Assembly: GCA_032158295.1 (NCBI GenBank)
Contig: CM063254.1
Location: forward strand, 6,292,326 to 6,356,325
DNA length: 64,000 nucleotides
Direction of reading: 5' to 3'
Source of the DNA: Pycnopodia helianthoides
Lineage: Eukaryota; Echinodermata; Asteroidea; Forcipulatida; Asteriidae
The notes below the pieces were generated by a model. The model saw nothing but the letters and a program-made list of their open reading frames with translations. It was not told the DNA's origin and searched no databases. The position numbers and the translations under genes are program-made. Positions 47,063 through 56,100 of this stretch are shown here, piece by piece. Positions within the stretch are counted from its first letter, which is position 1. Each line of letters starts with the position of its first letter.

Positions 47063-48829
47063 GTGAAATAAGCAAACAGCTAAACATCCACAAAATACAT
47101 CAAAAATCAATCACACCCGTGTAGATTAAAAACTGATGACAATCTTCATTTTCTTTTTCGATTTCTTTAAAGCCTTACTTTCAGTTAACCTGGCTTGCCA
47201 TTAAATTGCTAATTAACACAAGTATTATTCTTGTACTTTTTCAAGGCTCATATTTCAGTTATATACATCCCAATGTATTAAATGGGCTTCAACTTTGAAT
47301 TTTCTTATCCTACAAAGTTATATCATACTAATTTAAAGTTTAAAAAAACAAAACACTTTTTTCCTCACAATTTGTGGGAGCTGGGAATTAAACCTTTAAA
47401 CTCTGAAATGCAAACTAACATCACAAGTTTATCACAGATTTCTTCTATCTAATATAGCCCCACACCGTACACGTAGCGACTATTTCATAGTCTCATTTTT
47501 AGTACTGATTTACACGTAATTCCACGATTTCACTTAAAATTTGCCATTTAAACGGGCAAGACAACTGCGTTTTGTTGCAAAAGAAAAATCTGAACTAAAC
47601 AAACACCTGGGGTAACCTCTTCTTGTTACTTTAAACTAATAGTCTTTTCTGCAATTAAATTCTTGTGGATAAACTAAAACACGTGTTTGTTTTTTGTAAA
47701 CACAACTTTTTTTCACACAAACAAAGTTTTATCTAGGTGTTTTTTTTTTAACACAAATTTAATTTCACCAACAAAGTGTAAAGAGATGTTTTTAAATCTG
47801 GCATAAAATTAACACTACTTTACTTACTGTACCCGTATATTTTTTGTCTTATTAAGTCTTTCTATATAAATCTTCTTTGTTTAAAATCTTTCCAAATGAA
47901 TTGGTAAACTATTCTAATTGCACTTTGTCACTTTGTGATCAGTTGTTTTACTCTGAAATTAAACAGAACACATTTCCAGTCACCCCACTTTGGGCTGCCT
48001 TCGTCAGATTTAATCATCAAAAGTTTTTTAGGTTTATCTTATACTTTTTTCATTCTTGGCCTTCTTTGGCATACTAAAACAATGGCACAATTTATGGCTG
48101 AATTATTTAATTTATGAATTATTCATTTATAAACTTTGGAAGACAAAATGGCTTGCACTGCTTTCCAAACGCTACAAATGTGAAGAGAAGTTTTAATATC
48201 ACTTAACCGAAATTGAGTTTCGAAAAATAATGTAAAACTCATCCAGTAAAGATGAAAACCAAACAAATGTGTAAACCAAATGTTTAGTATAAGCTGCTTT
48301 CTCATGAACTGATTAATTTTCAGTGATAATCTTTTTTTTTTCTCTTTAAAATTTCTTCAAATGTCACTCCATATTTTGTTGATCGTTTAATTTTTTGTCT
48401 TTGAGGGATGGTGCATCATGACTTTGGGAAACGTACACTCATTTCTCTAAAACACATCCTAAAAGCAATAAAGTGGGAACAAAAATTAAGTGGTTTTGTG
48501 AATGAGAATTCTAAAGACCGGCCAATGATGTTGGAAATTTCACCGGTTGGTTGTGCAATGTTATGATATTAACAGATTAAAAAGTAAAGATCCAGAAGCA
48601 GCTTTGCTAGTCCTTTTTCTTTACAGCCAAATCAAGATTCCCTTGTAAAATCGCATCAATTAGCAGAGTATCAAGAAAACTTGCTACCTTCGTTCATGAT
48701 CATATACTCCTGTTGTTTAGCGTGTTACTTCTCTTGTCTTTGCTCGGGGGACACTTGGCTGCTTTTACATCAACATCATGCGTTCTGTAATAGATGGATG
48801 CACTGTAACATTAGTATCAAAGGTGGTAC

Positions 48830-49235
48830 GAAGTTGAGGATGATACAGGGGGTGGTACAAGGTTGAGGATGATGGAGGGTGGTACAATGTTGAGGATGAT
48901 ACAGAGGTTGGTACAAAGTTGAGGATGATACAGGGGGTGGTATAAGGTTGAGGATGATGGAGGGTGGTACAATGTTGAGGATGATACAGAGGTTGGTACA
49001 AGGTTGAGGATGATGGAGGGTGGTACAATGTTGAGGATGATACAGAGGTTGGTACAAGGTTGAGGATGATACAGGGGTGGTATAAGGTGGAGGATGATGG
49101 AGGGTGGTGGTACATGGTTGAGGATGATATACAGGTGGTACAATGTTGAGGATGATACAGGGAATGGTATAAGGTTGATGATGATAGAGAGTGGTACAAG
49201 GTTGAGGATGATACACAGGTGGTACAAGGTTGGTA
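48830..49235. repeat. ~29-bp minisatellite behind cyclin J exon 3
   Basis: Units of GGTTGAGGATGATACAGAGG plus TTGGTACAA alternate with a GGAGGGTGG variant, giving a roughly 56-bp higher-order period. Three overlapping minus-strand open frames (up to 180 codons) are by-products. Confidence 0.9.
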
Positions 49236-49460
49236 CAGGGCCGAGGATAGAGAATAACCACGGCGATTGAGAGCAATTCACAATTGAGAATGGTGTGAGG
49301 ATCATACAAGATTGACAATAGAACATGATTAATGGAGTTTCAACATTGAGGATGTTGCAAGATTAGGTATGATTAAAGATTCAAGATTGAGTTTGTTATA
49401 TAAAGTTAAGAATGATATAAGATTGATGTTGTTACTGATGATAACGGAAGGGAAGTGACA

Positions 49461-49624
49461 TCACCTCAACATGAGCTCAATGTAAGGTGCTACATCCTCC
49501 CACTTGTACTGTGTGATCTTGGTTAGGGCGGCGGTCCAAGTCGGTGAGAACTGAAGACACACCCTTGATGATGCTATACAGGCAGCAGCAACCAGTGATG
49601 GCTTGCAGAAAGAGAAGGCATGGT
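49461..49624 (-). CDS. CCNJ: CCNJ exon 3, stop or weak donor at its end
   Basis: The acceptor TTCTTCTTCAACAG opens DHAFSFCKPSLVAAACIASS, then FSPTWTAALTKITQY and KWEDVAPYIELMLR. A TGA follows at once (49463-49461), overlapping a possible donor AG|GTGATG after 49465. The family normally continues here, so splicing is plausible. Confidence 0.9.
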
Positions 49625-50844
49625 CTGTTGAAGAAGAAAACAATAGTCACATAGAGGTAGAGTTTTCTCAATTGAATACCAAAATGCCTTGCAATAGTAT
49701 GGAATACCATCAACACCCACCTCCCCTCTGTCTTTATGTCCCTTGTTCAAACCATACAAAAAGTCTGTGTGAAAATTGTAAGTACTGTTATAGGAGCTTA
49801 AGAATATAACATACCTTGAAGACTAATTTCAAGGAAATAATTGGTATACTTCTGTATGTAGATGTTGGAGAACTCATTACTCCTGCTGTCATCGTATTTC
49901 GTCTCGCCGTTCCCTGAAGCCTCTGTAAGGAAGTAACCCAGGAAGTGGGCGGCAGTGGGCGCGGCGACGTTCCAGTCAAAGAACTGGAGGAGCAGAAGTT
50001 CCATCTGGAGGTAGTCTTCCTTGTTTGCGCTTGTCGTCGTGGACTGGGAGTGGTAGTTGCACAGCTTGGCGACTTTTTCTTCACGCTCTTCAAACTTTGC
50101 TGTGGGTTTAAAAGTAATTTGTATACTGGTCAAGCGAGCCATTATTGACTTGTCACACGGCATAGTAATGAAGAATGTAAAAAGCTGTCCTTATATGTAT
50201 CTACATGTACTCTTCAAAAACAAACCCTGTGCCCAATTTCATAGAGCTGCTTTAAGCACAAAAAGTAGCTAAGCACAAGAAAATTATGCTCACCAGAATA
50301 AGATTACCAGCTAAAATACAGTGTCACATGTACCATCTGTGACTGGTTTCCTGCTCACTTTAGCTTAGCAGGAAAATTTTCAGCACTCCTGCTTAATCAG
50401 CTCTATGAAATTGGTACCTGGTTAGTAAGCTGAGGTGAGTGAGGAGTTTGTTATTATTTCCAAAGTTGACAGAACAATTGTACAAAAAGTTGTCTTCTAT
50501 TTCATGACTGTGTCTGGAAAAACTTCCAAAAATGAGAATCTGTGAGAGAGGTACATACTGGCAATCTGTAGACATGTAAAAGCAAGTAGATGGAGCTGTG
50601 TCTCTTGAACTATGGCATAGCGATCCATAAACCGGTCCAGCATGTACACCCCCAGATGAAGGACATGACGATCAATCTCAAACTTCTCACAGAGAATGGC
50701 CATCCAGTCCACCAGGTAGCGGCGGAGATGCTGTTGTGGAGACTGGCCGACGAAGACAATCAGCCTCTCTTCCTTTTGCTTCATGTTGGTGTAGATGTCG
50801 GCGATGATGTCAGAGTTGGACCACCAATGGGAGTCCCCAGCCAT
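49461..50844 (-). CDS. CCNJ: Cyclin J
   Basis: On the minus strand exons 50844-50559, 50099-49815 and 49624-49461 join with phases 1, 1 and then either a stop or a phase-2 donor. The N-terminus is MAGDSHWWSNSDIIADIYTN, with the WW and ADI residues typical of cyclin J. The first cyclin box follows (RRYLVDWMAI, LHLGVYMLDRFMDRY, QLHLLAFTCLQIATKFEE). The second part has YLQMELLLLQFFDWNVAAPT and AAHFLGYFL, then NYFLEISLQ and PSLVAAACIASSRVCLQFSP. Read through, it stops after 244 residues, well short of human cyclin J (about 370), so at least one exon for the variable tail is probably missing. In flies cyclin J binds Cdk2 and acts in early embryonic divisions and oogenesis; its role here is inferred. 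WDR1 lies head to head with it. Confidence 0.93.
49815..50099 (-). CDS. CCNJ: CCNJ exon 2
   Basis: Acceptor AACCCACAG. It begins TKFEEREEKVAKLC, the KFEE turn of the cyclin box, and continues with KEDYLQMELLLLQFFDWNVA, TAAHFLGYFLTEA and YIQKYTNYFLEISLQ. The donor is AAG then GTATGT, phase 1. Confidence 0.95.
50229..50419. mobile_element. GGGCCCAATTTCAT element in cyclin J intron 1
   Basis: Left GCCCAATTTCATAGAGCTGC, right CAGCTCTATGAAATTGG. Interior ACCATCTGTGACTGGTTTCC. Confidence 0.78.
50559..50844 (-). CDS. CCNJ: CCNJ exon 1
   Basis: ATG (reverse of CAT at 50842-50844) through 95 codons to CLQIA, donor GTATGT on the minus strand (ACATAC at 50553-50558), phase 1. It holds most of the first cyclin fold helices, including the conserved RRYLVDW. 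Confidence 0.94.
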
Positions 50845-51392
50845 GGTACATGTGTTTTTTTAATCAGCAATAACAGCCAAGTTGAGTTAGTCGTCAGTGC
50901 TTGGTTAAACTAAATGATAAAAAGGCTACAGTAATTAGTACATTTTCATGATAAAAAGTAAGAGTATAATAAAGCACATGTGCAGGCGCCATTATTTCTT
51001 AGGAGTCAAGTCTCAATTTGAGTGGGACATTTTGTGGCTAGTGACTAGTATTGACTAATGTAATTTTGAACTAAAACAAGACGATTACCAAATAATAATG
51101 TATCGCTTAAATATAGCCAACATGAATCATCACAAATTTGTTATATGAAGGAAGGCTATATCAACAAATCAGAAAAGATGCCACTTATTTTTCACTCATC
51201 ATGACCCAAAATAGTATCTTTACCCAAATAATTGAACTGTTGACAGAAATACAAATATATTTTTTGTGTTGTTTCACCAATATATTTATTTGATCGTTGT
51301 AAGTGATTTAAAGAGGGCCTGAACCGTAAAGGTATGTATTATTTGCCTGAATTTAGATTCACGGCATTGGGTGGGGATCGAAAGAAATAAAA

Positions 51393-51443
51393 CACCAGCA
51401 CTGCAGCATGCTGCAGCATGCAGCATGCAGCAGCATGCTGGTG
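51393..51443. repeat. 51-bp palindrome of CTGCAGCATG blocks
   Basis: Opens CACCAGCA, closes TGCTGGTG; the interior alternates GCAGCATGC and GCTGCAGC. Able to form a cruciform, ~550 bases upstream of the cyclin J ATG. Confidence 0.75.
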
Positions 51444-51802
51444 CAGACACTAGCTGCGACAATCGCTGTCTTGGTCAAGTCCCCACCTGCCCACGATCGT
51501 CGGGAGTAACGAGGAGGGCGAAGATAAAGACAGTGCATGACAGAGCACAGGCACACAAATGAAATGTGCCGGGCTCGTAAATGAGTTGAAACTAACCTGG
51601 TGTATGCAGTGCAAGCACCTTTTTTTATCGAAACAGCTTTGGCAGCATTATTATTTTCCAACTCAGGAGAGATAACTTTTAGCTTCTGTAATGTCCACGA
51701 AGGCTGGCGTGGAGATGATGAAATGACACAAGTTTTCTTGTTGCCCCAAATAAAGGTTGTTTTGTGGTGCTGTTATGGCGCCCTCTACGGATTTTCTTTA
51801 CG

Positions 51803-51817
51803 CACGTGGCGCGAAAA
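51803..51817 (-). promoter_or_regulatory. Overlapping E-box and E2F-type site upstream of cyclin J
   Basis: CACGTG (51803-51808) shares its last base with GGCGCGAAAA (51808-51817), whose reverse strand TTTTCGCGCC is a strong E2F/DP match. It lies about 960 bases upstream of the cyclin J ATG, so it could mark the promoter if there is a 5' untranslated intron. Confidence 0.4.
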
Positions 51818-52822
51818 TAAATACGAAAATGCTTCAAAAACCCGCGGCCCCAACATTGAAAACTATCACGATCAAAGATTACCTTGGAATAGAATATCAG
51901 TTTGGATTCGTATATTTGATAATAGGAGAGATATATTTGCTATCTTTTGTTTGGGGAGAACAGATAATGATTTATTAGGGCCGACCCTATGTTACTGGTA
52001 GGCCCTACACGTAGTGTGGTAGGGGTGAGTGTGTTTGCATTAGTAATGATGTCCCAATGAAAACAAAAAACAAAAACAAGACGAACAGTGGCGAACGAAT
52101 GAAACAACAATGGGCTGTCGTTGACAGAAATATTGTTTCCCATACGGCACATTGCACAGAAATGCAAACTTTGTTCCTTTAAGATTTAGTAAATAATACA
52201 GTTTTTGTCAATAGGGCCAGGGGCCTATGTGGTATTTTCACGGAGACTGAAATGGAGCAAATAACTCCAGTCGGGAGTACTCAAATTAATACAAATGTTG
52301 TCGTGGGTTTGATACCTGAAATTGTTCAAGTATGGTGGCTGTAAAGGGACATCGAGCATCATGTATTTATTTTAATATTTGCGATTGGGGGAACAAATCG
52401 TGAATATGTACGTAGGCCCTACATAATTATTTGTGATTTCGGTGCACAAATTATGCATAGGCCCCTATTTACGTAAACATTTTACTTAAATTTGCGACAT
52501 CGTGACTGTCAACGTAAATTATGCATCCAGGCTTGGAGTGCGTTTTTGCGGTCGAAACCAATTGTTTCGGTTGGCTTGGCCATTGTTTTAATCACTGGGT
52601 ACAATGACCGAAACAGTTATTGGTTTCGCTGCTGCAAAAACGCATCCCTGGATCCTACTCAACTCTATTGACTCTACAGACCTACATAACCTAAACGTCG
52701 ACCGTTTCTCCGCACGTGTGGAAAACATCACAACGTCCAAAATAACTCCTCCGTCATCTTTTGTTTTGAATTCTTCGAATCAACCGAGCTAAGATGGGCA
52801 AATTTAATCAGCATTAGTGTGA

Positions 52823-52832
52823 GGGGCGGAGC
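52823..52832 (+). promoter_or_regulatory. GC box (Sp1-type) upstream of WDR1
   Basis: GGGGCGGAGC, a match to the Sp/KLF core, 16 bases before the first CArG box in otherwise AT-rich DNA. Confidence 0.45.
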
Positions 52833-52847
52833 TACAACCCGTGCTTT

Positions 52848-52857
52848 CCTTATTTGG
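52848..52857 (+). promoter_or_regulatory. CArG box 1 (SRF site) upstream of WDR1
   Basis: CCTTATTTGG fits the strict CC(A/T)6GG consensus, 266 bases upstream of the WDR1 ATG. Vertebrate WDR1 belongs to the SRF/MRTF actin-cytoskeleton programme. Confidence 0.7.
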
Positions 52858-52877
52858 ACATACCGATTAAATAGTTT

Positions 52878-52887
52878 CCATATTTGG
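52878..52887 (+). promoter_or_regulatory. CArG box 2 (SRF site) upstream of WDR1
   Basis: CCATATTTGG, also a strict match, exactly 30 bases (three helical turns) from the first and in the same orientation. Paired, phased CArG boxes are common in actin-pathway promoters. Confidence 0.72.
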
Positions 52888-53122
52888 AGCCTCGATAATA
52901 CTTAAGTCTGGTATCCGCCGCCACATAGTCTGTCTGTATTAAACGAGTACGTGCAACGAGAAGCTTTACAGTCAGCACAGTTGTATTACTATAGGAGGGC
53001 GGTGTGTGGGATCTCCGCTGTGTGTTTGTAACCAGACTGCGTGAACTGAGAACGGACGATTTTGTTTTTAAAATAATCGTGCATTTCGTTTTGAATTCGT
53101 GCTGAAAAACATAAGTGTGAAG

Positions 53123-53144
53123 ATGGCGTTCAGTCCTGAGAAAA
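53123..53144 (+). CDS. WDR1: WDR1 exon 1 (start codon)
   Basis: MAFSPEK, then one base of the next codon before GTGAGT. ATG context AAGATGG is a good Kozak site. The shortness and position fit the family's variable N-terminus just before the FASLP motif. Confidence 0.88.
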
Positions 53145-56100
53145 GTGAGTATCATTAGGAAGTGTTAATATGAGATTTTCATATGGGTTTGCACATTTTT
53201 TTTAAAGTTATGGTAGAAATGTAATCCCGGAAGTATTTGGAACTAAAGTTGCATGCTTTGTACCGACATGACCGAGTAATACTTGGCTGTCTTGGTATAA
53301 ATTAATGGTAGAGTTTGCCTCATTTTGTGTGGCCCCATTAAGTAGTGCCAATACGCTGAACTACATTTTGGGAATAGGGATAGTGCTGTATCGTGTATGA
53401 GATGTATACACTAGGATTTTACCTCCATGATGTGTACGACCACCAATATTTCTTCAAGACCAAAAGTCAAAAACCATAATTTTATCTGGGCAAGTTCAGT
53501 TGGTTATAATATTTACAACAAGGAAGGAGACTCTTTCCCAAAGCAGTAACTCTATGACTAGTAAAATAAGTATAGTGATGAGTATGACTATGAGTTAATT
53601 ATGACTATGACTATGAGTCTATGATAAAAAATCATTCCATCCATTGGGAATAAATGATAAAAAAATCTAATCATTACTGAATCACAAATAATATTTGTGA
53701 TATTTATTGTCATGTACAGCCCATTTGAACTGAAAATGAACATGTTTTTTTTTAAATTGTTTTTATTGTCTTATTTTAGTGCAACTTTGTCTCCCATAGT
53801 TTGGGTCAAATTGATATCCCTACCTATCTCACCTGTCCAGAAAGGTTGACAGAATGTTACTATAGCTCGTCGTGGCCAAGCGGTGCAGCACTCTGGCTGC
53901 ACGATGAAATGTCGGCTTTAATTTTTGTTTAAAAAAATGTAAGGTCAATTTTTAGCTGCCAGTTTTTTTGAGACGGGTTTTAAAAAGAGGAAAATTTAGT
54001 CCAGTATTCCATTAACAAAATCACATAGAAAGTGGCCGGGATGTATATCAAAATAAAATTAAGTTGGAGGCATTAATATCTAGTGTAGTTGCAACGATTA
54101 ACCCCTCTTCCCAACTGGAAGGTTCAGGTCTGAAACACTTCAACTTGTTTAAACACAAGTCAGTTTTGGCTCAGGTGTGATTTTAGCCATTTCTGTCAGC
54201 CAGCCGTGTGTTCAGATTTGCCTCGTTTAATTTCGCCACTTTTACAAACTAATAAAAACAACACAGAAATAATCTTCATTTTAGTTTAAGAATCAGTCTA
54301 GACCACTTTTAAAATTATCATGGCTTTTATAACATAAGAGAGAAACATCGTATTGAACAGGAACCTTAACTTTAAGATGAAAACAGATATGACATGAGTT
54401 TAGGTTTACTAATTGTGATGATTGTAACTTCTCAGTTCTCTCGACGATTATCACACAATATAAACATTTGAAAACTATTTGTTTTGGACCATTGGGTTGA
54501 CTTTGAAAGGCCAAACACTTGCCAGAGATTGTCAAGTCATTCATATTCTGGGCTGCCATTAAAAGTGTATTTTGTTATCATTCATTAGAAGCCATATTTG
54601 CAAGTTTACCAAAAACGGAACGTGCCCGTGCTCTGGTCCTCGGTGGCGATCCCAAAGGAAAGAACTTCCTCTATGCCCATGACAACAATATTTTCATCAG
54701 AGATATCGAGGTAGGTTTATATAAAATTCATCATCATCCTTGAGAGGATACTGACATTGTTAGAGTTTGAGTGGTACCCCAAAGGTTACTCCTAGAATTA
54801 TTAGCTATCGTCTCCATGAACCTCATAGAGCTACATGTACAAAATCCTATATACAAAACTTTTTGCCCTTCACGTTTATGCACCTGGAGTTTGGTAATAA
54901 TTTATCTCTTTTTAATAATTTTTTATTAGCGGAGTGGATTTTCTGGAATAAGGCAATGCTCAATGAGAGTTCGAGGAACACGTAGAGCCTAATTTTGGCG
55001 AGATCCGGTTTCGAAAGAGAACTCCAGGTGCATAAACGTGAAGGGCAAAAAGTTTTGTATAGGATTTTGTACATGTAGCTCTATGAGGTTCATGGAGACG
55101 ATAGCGGATCGAACCTCATAATTCTAGGAGTACCCAAAGATATTGACAAAAATGGGAGACCGCCAACATTAGGGCTAGTTAGCTCAGTTGGCACAATAAT
55201 CTGGTTCAGTAATTGCAGATTCAAATCCCACTCTCGTAAACTTTTCTAAGTTCAATCCTAAATTGAATTATATGAATTCCCTGTAATCTTTAAGCCCCTT
55301 TAATAAGTGTGGTTTCTCTGTCTATTTTTAACAGGCCCTTTTGCATTGAAAACACAAGCTCAAACAGCGCCCTCACAGGGGGGGGGGGGTCAAAGGAAGA
55401 CCTATTTATGGCCGAGAGCTATTAGGTGTGGCATGCACACTTTGTGCACATTTCAATTGTTTTACCTCAACGGTTGCGGCCTATGCAAGGGGGCCTACAT
55501 TGCTAATTTACAAATATTTATTATGTATTGTTTGTACTGTTTTGTGACAAGGTTTAGTTGAGGTCTTTTTTAATATTCACCTTTGTTAGGGGTAGTAAAG
55601 ATTCTTTTCTCTTCAATTATTCTAGAATCCAGCAATATGTGACATTTACAGTGAACATACAGCGCAGACGACTGTAGCTAAATATGCACCAAGTGGTTTC
55701 TACATAGCATCAGGAGGTACAACCATTTGCCATTATAAGATTCCCCCCTTAACCCGTTATACTAACTCTCGTCTCCTCTCATCTTAATGTGTACTGCATC
55801 AACACCCCTTCTTAGAGGTCACAGGTCACAAGGGCAGGGTTAGTTGTGCGCATGGAGTTGCCAACCATGCCAGAATCAACAGGCAAACCCCTTCATATAA
55901 CAATAAGTGTACTGGGTTCTTTTACGTGCATTACATAACACACAGGACCTACGGCTTTACGTCCCATCCGAAGGACGAAACAATAATGGTTATGTGTCTT
56001 GCTCAGGGACACAAGGGTCAGGACTGGAACTCGAACCCACACTCAGAATACTAGAGTTCGACCGCTCGGCCACGGCATGTCACATTGATTACACATGCAC

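Larger units (their letters stand above)
43315..48799. other. HPDL-CCNJ convergent intergenic DNA
   Basis: The two genes converge here. It contains SINE pieces (43450-43560 and 45309-45605), an inverted repeat with a ribozyme-like core (44680-44912), a CCCTC-bounded element (46628-46851) and a GGGCCCAATTTCAT element (46868-47062). From 47070 to 48790 I see only AT-rich DNA. The missing cyclin J tail exon should lie in this interval or inside the minisatellite next to it, but no candidate could be supported. Confidence 0.5.
50845..53122. other. Divergent CCNJ-WDR1 intergenic region
   Basis: About 2.3 kb between two start codons pointing apart. It holds the CArG/GC cluster, the E-box/E2F pair and a 51-bp palindrome at 51393-51443. 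Unlike most of the window I see no SINE or terminal-inverted-repeat element in it, which fits constraint on regulatory DNA. Transcription starts cannot be fixed from sequence alone. Confidence 0.5.

Noticed and set aside
48776..49326. Three overlapping minus-strand frames of 144-180 codons rich in YHP/SSTL
   Set aside because: All come from the ~29-bp minisatellite, open in three frames at once, which is a composition effect. They do not continue the cyclin J frame.
55171..55245. Possible tRNA gene (GGGCTAGTTAGCTCAGTTGG with a B-box-like GATTCAAATCCC)
   Set aside because: Acceptor stem does not pair, spacing is off, and no anticodon arm can be folded; it is a pseudo-tRNA or SINE head. The other tRNA-like heads (16136, 43500, 45309, 57520, 59421, 59648) continue into SINE bodies.
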